64,000 nt of DNA from Elmis aenea (GCA_947652605.1 OX393582.1:16082544-16146543); one strand, 5' to 3'. Numbered from the stretch's first letter, positions 23,471-34,201 are shown. Numbers and translations are program-made. The notes: a model not told the origin generated them from the letters alone.

Positions 23471-24162
23471 GCGGAAATCTTGCAAACATACAGATTATAG
23501 GTTTTCTACTAATAAGTTCTGTGCGCCAATTAGCGCCATACTTTAATAACCTCGGATTTATCAAATTAATAAGTTACAGGTTATGGGTTAACACAGTGCG
23601 CAGGGCCGGTGCTGGACTCTAGCCGCCCGCGGCTATTGATATTTTGAGCCCATGACAATGCGGATCGGGTACAAGTAGCTATGCTTTTACAATTATTCTA
23701 ACCTAATCCACAGGGGTAAAAATATTCTAAAATAATGTGTTGAGCAAAGTGGCAATTTGTACAATGTCATGTGTGCCGTTACAATCATTTTGTTTTCAAC
23801 TTATATACTTCAACTAATGTTTTTGAATTATGTGTTCCTGTTTACGTATATTTTAAATGACATGTTATAAATACCAGGTTAAATTTATAATTTTATTTTT
23901 ATAATAAAGGTATCGATATAATAAAAAACTAAAAAATTAAAAAAGAACAATACAATGAATTTAAAAAGTAAATGAAAAAAAACAACTTTAAAACTAAGTA
24001 ATAAAGACCTTAAAATAATTAAGTAAATAGAGATCATTATATTGTGTATAATAACAAATGACATAAAAAATTGTTGAAGCTGCAATTGGGTTTACCTTTT
24101 TTGAGAGATCATCATATTTTTCATATGTACCATCAGATCTTCTGCTTATACAATAGTAATGT
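23017..24162 (+). repeat. Left long terminal inverted repeat
   Basis: From the outside in, it has three TTAGCGCC-rich units (23017-23470), a GC-rich GCAGGGCCGGTGCTGGACTC block (23600-23619) and AT-rich sequence. It ends with the reverse complement of the last part of the internal protein frame (24036-24162). It is inverted relative to 26457-27617. A few differences are visible, for example TTTTACGAA against TTTTTCGAA in the third unit. Confidence 0.88.
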
Positions 24163-25369
24163 ATTTGATTGCTTTGATTGTTTTGTTTTACTGGTACACG
24201 GTCTATTTGTTTTTCATATAAATAGTAACAATGTATTACATAGTAAAATTAACAAGGAAACTACGGAAAAGTACGCTCAGGATTGAACCATCATTTTGTA
24301 CACCTGCAATAAATGTAGCTCAACCCTGTACAGGAAATCATAACAATTGAAGAAATAAGTTGTTGTGGGTTATTCCAAAAATTCCAAAGTTTTACAATGG
24401 GCTTAACCATTTGTCGGGTAATTACTGATATATTAAATCTGTTAAATCTTGTATGTCACACTTTGTTTTCATTATCAAATGTTCCATTGAGCGTAAAAGA
24501 GTTATCAAAATTAGCTTATTACCACTATCAGCGAATAAAATATTTGAAATTGCATTTCGCATTTTTTTACTAAGTAATTTTCGTGTTTTGTGTTGATATA
24601 TGTAAGTACACTTAATTTGTTTTTGTGGTTGTATTATTGGAACTACTTCACTTTAGCGGCAGTTGTAGAAAATTGATAAAATTCTGTGGGTTAATAAAAC
24701 TAGACTTGCTGAACTCAAATATGTTAAAATTACTTGGCGCTCTCATTTAATAAGCGTAAAAATTCAATATAAAAGTTCCGTTTGACAGTTAGGTTAGGTT
24801 TTTCAATTCGAATTTTCTCATGTTAGGATGGCTAAATTATCTGTGTAAAGTGTACAAATATGATTATAAGACATAAATGAAACTATATTTGTATTGATTT
24901 TGTGTTAAAATAAGCTTAAAATAACGTAAATCTTATAACATACCCAAGTACACAACTGTCATTTTTTGCCGTCTTGACTTACTTTTTCCACCTTTCTTGA
25001 CCTTTCTGAGATAGTAAGGTGGACTCATTTAGATCTATAGGGATCAGATCAGTTTCAGTTGGAACTAAAATTTTAATTTTAAGCGACCCTTACTTTATTT
25101 TTTTAACAAATAACTTGTAATTTGAGAGTGGTAGTTAATAATGCTGGTTGATTAACCTTATTTGACTCTCTTGAATTTCTGTGAAAAAACACTCATGAAA
25201 CGTCATTTTCACAGACGTCATTTACTAAAATGAGATTAATTGGAATGCCTGAAGCGGCATTTTAAACATTTTATACACACAAACACATACGAAGATAATC
25301 AATATATTTATGGCGAAAAAAAATTGGTGGCCACACACATTAGTTTAAAAATTAAATAGTGTACAGCTG
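24163..25369. other. Unassigned interior of the long-TIR transposon
   Basis: No transposase motif is visible. An 85-codon stretch without stop (24319-24573, plus strand) contains several cysteines (ISCCGLFQKF, LNLVCHTLF) but no recognised family. It may be a chance opening or part of the acquired gene. Confidence 0.4.
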
Positions 25370-25966
25370 CACATCATCTTATTCCAAATTCGTAACTTAT
25401 TTTATTTTAGCGTTCCCCATTATTCAGCATTAAAATAAAACTTTTACAGACATCTAACCTGACTCTGACGAAAATAAACAGAATGTCGATGGAATAGTGT
25501 TGCGCACGTCATCTTATTCGTAACTCGTTTTATTCTAGCGTTCCCCATCATTCATCTTTAAAAAAAAACTTTTATCGACCTTTAACCTGACCCTCTGACG
25601 AAAATAAACAAAATGTCGATGGAATAGTGTTGCGCACGTCATCTTATTCCTAACTTGTTTTATTTTAGCGGTCGCCATTATTTAGCTTAAAACAAAAACT
25701 TCTACCGACCTCTAACCTGACCCTCTAACGAAAATAAACAAAATGTCGATAAAATAGTGTTGCGCACGTCATCTTATTCCTAACTTGTTTTATTTTAGCG
25801 GTCGCCATTATTCAGCTTTAAAAAAAACTTTTACCGACCTCTAACCTGACCCTCTGACGAAAATCAACAGAAAGTCGATGGAATAGTGTTGCGCACGTCA
25901 TCTTATTCTTAAGTTGTTTCATTTTAGCGTTACCCATTATTCATCTTTAAAAAAAAAAACTTTTAC
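25370..25966. repeat. 130-bp tandem repeat, about 4.6 units
   Basis: Unit starts are at 25370, 25505, 25635, 25765 and 25894. Each contains CACGTCATCTTATTC, TTTTAGCG-TCCCCATTATTCA, CTAACCTGACCCTCTGACG and GAAAATAAACAAAATGTCGAT. The last unit is partial and runs into the start of the protein-like frame. The TAACCTGACCCTC core also occurs in unrelated palindromes at 39.3, 58.1 and 63.0 kb. Confidence 0.88.
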
Positions 25967-26583
25967 CGATAAATGTTGTGTCAAAAAAACTGAGTAACAT
26001 CTTCTACATAGATCGTTTGTGCCTATTAAAATCGATTTTCGAAAGTAATATACTTATTGATGGTGAAATCGTATTAAACTGCCAATGTAATATATCATAT
26101 ATTGTTGATAATATATCAAAAAACATTTTTAGTGCCATCGACAAAAAACACTGCCCTAGGTGTAAAAGTAAAAGCGAAACTATTTTAAAATACATCAGTA
26201 TTAATATTAACAATTTTAATATTGCTTTGATCGAAAGCAACATCAACAATAATATATTACGATCGACAAAATGCAGAACTTGCACAAATAAAACCAAACA
26301 CGATTTAAAACTTGAAAATTAGATTTTTATCGATTTAAATGGCACAAACGAAATTATGCTGTCTAAAATTCCATTTTTAATAAGTATTGCAAAAAAAACA
26401 TACATGTTTAGGGCTGCAATTGGTTTTATTCCACCTAGCGAAAACACAGGTATTGGACATTACTATTGTATAAGCAGAAGATCTGATGGTACATATGAAA
26501 AATATGATGATCTCTCAAAAAAGGTAAACCCAATTGCAGCTTCAACAATTTTTTTATGTCATTTGTTATTATACACAATATAA
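25951..26583 (+). pseudogene. Ubiquitin-specific-protease-like fragment with one in-frame TAG
   Basis: One frame stays open from 25951 to 26583 except for a TAG at 26320-26322. Counting from the GTG codon at 25978, cysteines occur at residues 35 and 37 (LNCQC), 59 and 62 (HCPRC) and 99 and 102 (KCRTC). This looks like the zinc-binding fingers of USP-type deubiquitinases. After the TAG, IPFLISIAKKTYMFRAAIGF and GIGHYYCISRRSDG followed by YEKYDD match the USP histidine box, in which His and the later Asp are catalytic. The cysteine box that supplies the nucleophile was not found upstream, so the fragment should be inactive. The His codon (26458-26460) sits at the inner edge of the right inverted repeat. 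No ATG opens the frame, so it may be an exon of a captured gene. A transposon-encoded cysteine peptidase is the alternative. Confidence 0.5.
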
Positions 26584-27617
26584 TGATCTCTATTTACTTA
26601 ATTATTTTAAGGTCTTTATTACTTAGTTTTAAAGTTGTTTTTTTTCATTTACTTTTTAAATTCATTGTATTGTTCTTTTTTAATTTTTTAGTTTTTTATT
26701 ATATCGATACCTTTATTATAAAAATAAAATTATAAATTTAACCTGGTATTTATAACATGTCATTTAAAATATACGTAAACAGGAACACATAATTCAAAAA
26801 CATTAGTTGAAGTTTATAAGTTAAAAACAAAATGATTGTAACGGCACACATGACATTGTACAAATTGCCACTTTGCTCAACACATTATTTTAGAATATTT
26901 TTACCCCTGTGGATTAGGTTAGAATAATTGTAAAAGCATAGCTACTTGTACCCGATCCGCGTTGGCATGGGCTCAAAATATCTATAGCCGCGGGCGGCTA
27001 GAGTCCAGCACCGGCCCTGCGCACTGTGTTAACCCATAACCTGTAACTTATTAATTTGATAAATCCGAGGTTATTAAAGTATGGCGCTAATTGGCGCCAA
27101 TTGTATTCAACACAGAACTTATTAGTAGAAAACCTATAATCTGTATGTTTGCAAGATTTCCGCGGTGTGAAGTTAGCCGCGATTTTTTAAAATGTCTGTA
27201 ACTTTTTTATTATAACGGCGCTAATTTTTAAAACTACGGCGCTAATTGGCGCTAATTAGGCGCTAATTGATGGCATCATTAAATTTTGTAAATTCGAAAA
27301 AGTCGCGGCTGCGTGAAGTTGGCCGCGATTTTTTAAAGTGTCTGTAACTTTTTTATTATAACGGCGCTAATTTTTGAAACTACGGCGCTAATTGGCGCTA
27401 ATTAGGCGCTAATTGATGGCATCATTAAATTTTGTAAATTCGAAAAAGTCGCGGCTGCGTGAAGTTGGCCGCGACTTTTTTTAAATGCGTGTAACTTTTT
27501 TATTATAAAGGCGCTAATTTTAAAAGCTACGGCGCCAATTGGCGCTAATTAGGCGCTAATTAATGCAATTTAAAAAAATTGCACTTTCGAAAAAGTTGCG
27601 GCCACCTTCACGCTCCT
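26457..27617 (-). repeat. Right long terminal inverted repeat
   Basis: It is the inverted counterpart of 23017-24162. It contains the last 42 codons of the protease-like frame, the GC-rich CCGGCCCTGCGCAC block and three TTAGCGCC units (about 27165-27617). The outermost bases are AACGC-rich rather than strictly identical to the left (GCTCCT against the expected GCACCT). Confidence 0.88.
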
Positions 27618-27626
27618 GGATAATTG

Positions 27627-28013
27627 CACTATCGATGTATACCCTCGCATAAATGGTAAATTTAAATAAATAAGTAGTTAAATATATCATTACGCAAATA
27701 ATTGGCATGTAGAAAATTTAACACCGATTTTAAAACTAATAGATTCAATATATCACTCGAGTTATTATTCAAATTAACAAGTCACAAATGTTGCAATTGC
27801 AAAAATTATAGATTTATATACGTGGAAATGACAGAACTGCCACGTTGCAAATTAATTACTTTAAATTAATTATTTTTGTTTGATGTAATCAAACAATATA
27901 ACGCTGTAAACGTTGACTTTAATAATAATTTAATATAAAGTATTGACAGTGTGCTGATTACTAGAAATATATTGTAGATAAATAATCAGAACAATGGAAC
28001 ACATGTTGTAATA
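27627..28013. other. Unique AT-rich stretch
   Basis: Nothing recognised. Confidence 0.4.
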
Positions 28014-28493
28014 GGGCGTGGGTCATATCCCCGACAGCCAATTATCAACGGTCAACTTACCGATAGACTAACTTCCCGACGGTCCAACTTCCCGAAAATC
28101 AATTTAAAGAAAATGAATTCAATTTATTTGGCCCATTATAGGAACATATGAGAGCTGCATGCCATAAACATACATAAAAATTTAAAATTATTTTTTTATT
28201 AGAAGATTATGAGAGTTACATAGCCTGGCCTTACCTAACCTAACCTAACCTAACCTAACCTGGCTTACCGACTTGATAATCTTCCAGTAAACCAACAAAT
28301 TAGATAGTTCTTAAAATATAATTATTTATTATAAGTTTATTACATTTTTTCGGAATGGGTCTGTCGGGAAGTTGGACTGTCTGGAACTTAGTATGTCGGG
28401 AACTTGGTTTTCGGGAAGTTATTCCGTCGGAAAATTAGTTATTTTGGGAAGTTGGCCCTCGCGAAGTTGACAGTCCGAATTTTGTCCCGCACT
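28014..28493. mobile_element. Element with CAACTTCCCGAC repeats at both ends
   Basis: The left side has several spaced CAACTTCCCGA or variant motifs (28047-28100). The right side has the inverted GTCGGGAAGTTG series (28361-28480), spaced about 20 bp. The termini GCGTGGGTCATATCCCCGAC and the inverted GTCCGAATTTTGTCCCGCAC pair imperfectly. A repeated motif pointing inward from both ends suggests transposase-binding arrays. No target duplication or frame was seen. A CCTAA run lies in the middle. Confidence 0.6.
28234..28261 (-). repeat. Interstitial insect telomere-type repeat (CCTAA)5
   Basis: Five consecutive CCTAA units plus CCT equal TTAGG on the minus strand, the ancestral insect telomere motif. 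They lie within the CAACTTCCCGAC element. Flanking TGGCCTTA and TGGCTTA suggest partial units. Confidence 0.8.
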
Positions 28494-29683
28494 CGTCACA
28501 ATTATGTCGAAAGAGAAGGTTATGAAATTGTCCAATAAAATAGTTAAAAAGATCACAAGTTGAGACAGTAAACAACGAATAAAAAAACGCTATCGAATTT
28601 AAAATATAGAAAAAAAATTCAATACTTCATTTATAACGGTGCACATAGTGTCAAAAAGTTATACATTTCGAATAGGATAAGATTCCATAAAAAATTGTTA
28701 ACCACATACGACATCTTAACTTCTAATTCTTCTCTAATCTTATTTTATTTCTGTTCTAGTTTCATGACATTTTAGTCGTTTCATGGGCATAAAAACCTTT
28801 GTTTAATGTATAAACAAATGTTGTACCTTGATATGATTTTCTGTCCATGAAGCAAAAACATTGTCGCGATACTTGTACAAAAATAAAATAGAAACACCAA
28901 CAGAAAAACACATTTCGATAATACAATTATTGAATATTCAAATATTTAATTTAATTTTGGGGAGAAAACGATACCTACTGTTATTTTTATGGGATTCTAT
29001 TACTAACACTAACTTTTTAATTGTTTTGTGAATCCTCTGTAAGATATGACCAGTTTTGTTTGTTTAATTAGTTAAAGAGTTTGAACAAAACATTTTGTGG
29101 GAATTTTTTACAACTACGTTCTTAATGTGTATTTTTTAATTTTTTTTATTGCGGATTAAGTCGAACTATGACCGTTAACTTCGTTCTAGATTATTTTTTA
29201 AATAACTAATTAATTTTTAGTACCTAATTATAAAAAAATAAGGAACTTTGCTTCAAAAATATAATTAATATTATGGATATCGTATTATTCATGTGTGTGT
29301 TTGATTGGTGTTAAAAATTTGCATTCGCTGTACGATAAAACTGTCAATTACATGTAAGTAACATGCTGCTGAAGTGAAAATTCCCATAGTTCAAAGACGT
29401 TTCTGTTAGTTATTTTGAAAGTTGTAATATATTTCAATTAGACTTATGCATTGAACTAAATTCCATGTCTGTACCATTTGTTCAGAACAAAATCGAGGTA
29501 GTTCCAGTTACTGCTAAAGTTATAGGCGGTAATTTGCATACTGTATATGTATGCGGCGTTCTTTTAAACTAAATTCTAGAGCTGCTTGCTCTTTCACTTT
29601 ATCCACAGTTTAAGGATTAAAAACGGTTTATTTATAATTACATGACAAGTATTACATTTTAAAACTAAATAAAAAACAAACCT
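28494..29683. other. Unique AT-rich stretch
   Basis: Nothing recognised; long A and T runs only. Confidence 0.4.
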
Positions 29684-30122
29684 GAGTTCTTCAAATTCGA
29701 GGCCAACATGGAGTTTTTGCTTACCCTAAGAAGACGGTTAAATTGAAGCAAAGTTGCTTAATTTAAGATAAATTTAAATCTCAGGCCAAAATTTTCATAG
29801 CTCTCTTATTTTAAGATTTAAAAAAAATCGGTTTAACTTATTTCCTTTACTTTTAGAAATACTAAAATTATTATAACTAACTCAAAACACCACTTCATTA
29901 GTCGCAGTTTTGTTTATTAATAGGACTACCACTGATAGACAGACATGAATCTTGAAACTGGTAAAGCATTTCGTTGATCTCAACAATTTACTTTTTCTTC
30001 CTGAATAATTTCTATGCTAAGTAGGTAACAAATTACTCAACTTTATCGGAATTTAACAGACTTCATAGTTCTTAATAAGCGAGATCCCGTGTAGGGCCTC
30101 GAATTTGGAACATCCCAGACAT
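29684..30122. repeat. Decayed CAGGGTG-type foldback relic
   Basis: A weak left side (AAATTCGAGGCCAACATGGAG, CGGTTAAATT, AAAATTTTCATAGCT) matches the 35125 arm. The right side ends AATAAGCGAGATCCCGTGTAG followed by CTCGAATTTGGAACATCCC. The termini themselves have eroded. Confidence 0.45.
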
Positions 30123-30149
30123 TTATAACAAAAAACGAATCACATAGAT

Positions 30150-30260
30150 CAGCGGTTTCCAAACTGTGGGCAGCGGACTCTTACGGGTTCGCTATAACAT
30201 CTGGGAGATCAGCAAGGACTTAATTTAAACCTACATCGTGCATCTGTAACAATTTTTAAT
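30150..30260 (+). repeat. Orphan hAT-type left end
   Basis: CAGCGGTTTCCAAACTGTGG followed by GCAGCGGACTCTTACGGG has the form of a hAT MITE terminus. No matching inverted right end was found downstream, so it is truncated. Confidence 0.45.
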
Positions 30261-30312
30261 GTTAAAAACAATATTAAAGCAATGACAAAGAAATTAAAAG
30301 TATGGTGTCATC

Positions 30313-31036
30313 GTGTCGGGAACATTCTTCCCCCACAATTCTTCGCCAACAAATCTTCTCCTACACAATTCTTCGCCGCCACAATTCTCCGCCGGCACAA
30401 TTCTTCGCCGCCACAATTTTTCGCCGCATACAAGCATATCACAAATTTTATTTGTAAATGTGTTTTTATTTATAATGTAATTTTTACAAATTATTTTACA
30501 TTAGGTTAGATAATGTCAGGTTAGGTTAGGTTAATTTTTATTCATACTATGGGTCATTCTAAACAGATGAATCTTCCTTAGGTGTAAACACATTTTACTA
30601 TGGTTACCTTTGTTAACAACAATCATAATCTCAATAGCAACAATGGTGACCACAGTAAACTGTGTTTACACCTAAGGAAGATTCATCTGTTTAGATTGAC
30701 CCATAATAACATAAACAAGATTAAAAATCGCAACATACGCTATTTATGTAGCAAGTTTTAAACATAAAATTAAAAGAAGAAGTATTAATACACCAGAAAC
30801 AACTTTAGACTAATGTAAAGTTAATAGTAAAAATTACTTTATAAATAAAAACAATCACATTTACAAACAAAATTTGTGATATGCTTGTATGCGGCGGAAA
30901 ATTGTGGCGGCGAAGAATTGTACCGGCGAAGAATTGAGGCGGCGAAGAACTGTGTAGGGGAAAAAAATGAGGGCGAAGAATTGTGGAGGCGAAGAATTGT
31001 GGGCCAAGAATTGTGGGCGAAGAATGTTCCTACACC
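30313..31036. mobile_element. Palindromic element with GGCGAAGAATTGTG minisatellite arms
   Basis: The left arm (30313-30470) holds inverted units of CACAATTCTTCGCCG. The right arm (30840-31036) holds about eight direct units of GGCGAAGAATTGTG. The arms also share ACAAGCATATCACAAATTTT in opposite orientation. The terminus is GTGT-GGAACATTCTTC on both sides. A younger palindromic MITE is inserted in the centre (30548-30706). Three short frames across the arms are products of the repeat. Confidence 0.75.
30548..30706. mobile_element. 159-bp palindromic MITE nested in the minisatellite palindrome
   Basis: TATGGGTCATTCTAAACAG and its inverse at the right border open arms of about 45 bp with one visible mismatch, covering GATGAATCTTCCTTAGGTG. 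Borders of TA would fit a Tc1/mariner-type element. It has no coding content. Confidence 0.8.
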
Positions 31037-32074
31037 CCACGAGCTAGGTGATAAAATATGTTTAAAAGAAATTATAAAAGAATTAGCCGAAAACAAATCT
31101 GAAACAGAATTTATTAAAGTGAAAACGTTTTTAATGTATTTTGTGATTTAAAAAATAGGTACCTACCATCTACTTACATCTGTTTTGTTGCTTATAAGTA
31201 TTTTTTTTTATAAAACAAAAAGGATTGTTCTCCAACAAATACCTACAAAAGGTTTCACTTACAGTCAAAAATTATATTTTAAAACAAATATTTATAATTA
31301 AATATAAAGGGCGGTAAAAATGATTTTTGCCAAGGGAGGCGAAAGAGCTAGGTCAGGCCCTGTTTGTGCAAACGGACCTTCCAGCACTTTTGTACCCCAA
31401 GGCAAAATCTGATCTGTAAATGCAAGTTAGCACTATCAAGCCAAACATTTTTGAACTTGCTTTAGTCAAACAGCATTACTGATCCCAATTAATTCTGTTT
31501 GTTACATGAAAGTATTATACAATAATAAAGTTGACTGTTTGCTAATATACATTTTTTTTTAAGATCCTGGTTTGTTATTCATAGTGCCAGATGTAAAAAT
31601 ATAGACCATACTTAAGGTAAAAATTGTCCCTTCAGTGGGGTCAGCCGTATTTTTCGTGTTAAAATAAGGCCTTTGCTGTCAAAAAATTGACAATCGCAGA
31701 AATAGATCATTCAAACTGATTGGGGTTATACGGTATCTTTATTGTTGAAGCACATGTCAAAATCATAACAATATAAACTCCAGTTAATCCAACACTGTTG
31801 AGTGGAATATTTTCCGATTAATAACTTCTTGTCTGCAAAAATTAGAATACATATTATCTTAACTATGACGAAAACGATCACGATTATTATTGGACCATTA
31901 AAATTGTTTAGAGTTAACAAAAATTTAATTTTAACCAAAAACATACAATAGTTCTGTTTTCATGCAACGAATATGCATTAAGTAAATACATTACAATAAC
32001 TAACTGACCAACTTAAATCAGAAAATACATTCCAAAATGTACCTAACGTTTTGAAAATATAAAAGTTTGGGTTA
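31037..32074. other. Unique AT-rich stretch
   Basis: No gene or repeat recognised; the 72-codon antisense frame at 31726 has no motif. Confidence 0.4.
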
Positions 32075-32082
32075 TGGTACCG

Positions 32083-34193
32083 CAGTGGTTTCCAACCGGT
32101 GGGGCGCGGCCCCCTAGGGGCGAGACTATTAGGGGGGCGCAGCTGTTATCAAAATATCATTTTTGAATACAAACAAACAAAAAGAACTTTATTTATACAG
32201 AATATGGTTTATTGTTTTGTAGCACATTACATAATTATTACATCAGAACAGTTTTTATGAAATTAGATTGTTACAAAAAGTGAGCGATTATTAAAGAATG
32301 GAAGAACGTTATGCGAGCAATCAAAAACTCTTCTACAAGGTATTAAAAAACCTAAAACAAGATAAAAACCATACATTAAAGCAAATAATGGATAAACAGG
32401 GAAAAATACTGACAACAGAAAAAGAAATTATCGAAAGATGGGGTAATTATTTTAAGGAGTTATTGGAAAGTGATAACACAATGAATGACGAGGAAGAAGA
32501 ACAAGGACAGGAGGAATACGAAACAATTGAACAAGAATATGAACAAGAAATAACCGAAGATGAGTTGGTTGGATAGAGCGATTCATAAAATGAAAATTGG
32601 AAAAGCAGCAGGGCATGATGGCGTTTTACCTGAAATGATTAAGTACATGGGAGTAGAGGGTAAGAAAATGCTGTTAAGAATAGTAAATAAAGCTTGGCAG
32701 GAAAAAGATATTCCAAAGGACTGGGAGGTATCTGTTATATTACCGATATTCAAGACTGGCGACAGCAAAAATTGCGAAAACTATAGAGGCATATCTCTAC
32801 TTAGTGTAGTAGAAAAATTATATGAAAGAATATTGGAGGAGAGATTAAGAAAACATTTCGAAAGTAATTTGGAAGAGGCGCAATGCGGATTTAGACCGGG
32901 TAGAAGCACGCAAGATCTAATTTTTACGCTAAGACAGTTAAGTGAAAAATCAATGGAACATTCAAAGATGGTGTATTTGTGCTTTATCGATCTTTCTAAA
33001 GCCTTCGATAGAGTGCCAAGGGAATAGATCTGGAAGATATTTAAACAAAGTAGAGTTCGAGAAGGATTATTAAACGCCATCAAGAGTTTATATAAGAGCA
33101 GAAGAAATTATGTGCGAACCCACAACAGCAGTTCCCAGGAATTTATAACAACAGTGGGAGTAAGACAAGGAGGCACATTAAGTCCTCTGCTCTTTATAAT
33201 TCTTATGTATAAAATTATTAAAGAATGTAAGCAAAACACAAAGAAAGCCCACTGGGGTTGGAATAAACTAAAACCAATATCCTTAACAGAATTAGCCTTT
33301 GCAGATGATGTGGTGTTATTAGCTAAAAGCGAAAAGGACTTGCAATTTAATCTAGGCGTATGGGCAGATACATTAAGCAGATATAATATGAATATTAATA
33401 TAACAAAGACAAAGGTTATGGTTATAGCGAAAAATCATGAACCAGCTACAATAATGCTAGACCAAAAAAAGATAGAACAGGTAGCAAGTTTTAAATATTT
33501 AGGAACAATAATTGCAGAAAACGGTAAATTGGAGGAAGATCTGAATAACAGAATAGCGGCAGCGACGAAATTTTACTACGCCACAAATAAATGTCTGATA
33601 AGTAAGAAGGAAATATCAAAAGAGACGAAGACGCGAGTTTTTAATGCAGTGTACGTACCCATACTCACGTACAGTTCAGAAACTTGGACACTAACTCAAA
33701 AACAAAAACAAAGAATACAGGTACAGGAAATGAGATTTTTGAGAAGAATAGAGGGATGTAGACTGATCGATAAAATCAGTAACGAAAAAATCCGAAATAA
33801 ACTTGGAGTAACAGATATTAAGAAAAAGATGGAGACGAATCAATTACGATGGCTGGGGCATTTACTACGCATGCCAGAAAGTAGATACGCGAAAATAGGA
33901 TGGAAAATGCAGATAGAGGGGAAAAGAACTAGAGGAAGGCCAAGAATAAAATGGGAAAAAGAAGTGAGGAAGAGACTAGAAGGAAAAGGAGTCAGCTGGA
34001 AAGATGTGCCACAATTAGCCAACGATAGGAAGGAGTGGAGAAAGATAATACAGTAACAGAAAAGCAACCTCGACACCGAAAGGTACAAGAGGAAACGATT
34101 AAGAAGAAGAAGAAGAAGACAAAAAGTGAGGGGGTCGCAAATTTTTTTTTATGAAAAAGGGGGGCGGAGGTACAAAAAGGTTGGAAACCACTG
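32083..34193. mobile_element. hAT miniature element carrying a nested RTE retrotransposon
   Basis: The ends are CAGTGGTTTCCAACCGGTGG and the inverted GGTTGGAAACCACTG. The flanks TGGTACCG (32075-32082) and TGGTACAG (34194-34201) match in seven of eight bases. Without the insertion the element would be about 265 bp, a typical MITE. The left interior is GC-rich (GGGGCGCGGCCCCCTAGGGG). Confidence 0.88.
32285..34118 (+). pseudogene. RTE-like retrotransposon copy 3: nearly complete reverse transcriptase
   Basis: This is the best copy of the AAG-tailed family. The reverse transcriptase blocks occur in order: KIGKAAGHDG (about 32592), QCGFRPGRSTQD (about 32880), FIDLSKAFDR (about 32984, first catalytic Asp), GVRQGGTLSP (about 33157) and AFADDVV (33295-33315, the Asp pair). 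The C-terminal domain follows with LRWLGHLLRMPESRYAKI and RTRGRPRIKWEKE. The coding sequence ends at 34056 and is followed by AAG triplets. It is interrupted once by a frameshift near 32560-32576 and once by a TAG at 33025-33027, immediately after VPRE. The endonuclease is lost to 5' truncation. ACAAAAAGTGAG is duplicated at 32273-32284 and 34119-34130. RTE assignment rests on the C-terminal domain and the lack of RNase H. Confidence 0.92.
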
Positions 34194-34201
34194 TGGTACA
34201 G

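Larger units (their letters stand above)
23017..27617. mobile_element. 4.6-kb DNA transposon with 1.15-kb terminal inverted repeats (MULE/Rehavkus-like)
   Basis: The left end AGGTGCGTGAAGGTGGCCGC faces an inverted AGGAGCGTGAAGGTGGCCGC on the right. The inverted repeats run to about 24162 and from about 26457 and are nearly identical by eye, so the element is young or its ends are homogenised. Each repeat carries three units of about 145 bp rich in TTAGCGCC. The interior holds an unassigned 1.2 kb, a 130-bp tandem array and one protein-like frame. No transposase is visible, so the copy is non-autonomous. The 9-bp duplication plus minisatellite-bearing long ends match what is known of MULE-type elements, Rehavkus in particular. 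That assignment is an inference without a transposase. Confidence 0.85.
23008..27626. repeat. 9-bp target-site duplication of the long-TIR element
   Basis: GGATAATTG occurs at 23008-23016 directly before the left terminus and at 27618-27626 directly after the right terminus. A 9-bp duplication is characteristic of the Mutator/MULE group. Confidence 0.8.

Noticed and set aside
25370..25966. Regular repeats that could be a CRISPR array
   Set aside because: The units are contiguous 130-bp tandem copies without short constant repeats and variable spacers, and the context is a eukaryotic transposon.
23017..27617. Polinton/Maverick assignment, suggested by the AG start and long inverted repeats
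   Set aside because: Polintons are much longer, encode polymerase, integrase and capsid-type genes, and make 6-bp duplications; here the duplication is 9 bp and none of those genes is present.
28234..28261. True telomere end
   Set aside because: Only five CCTAA units are present, embedded in a repeat with sequence continuing on both sides.
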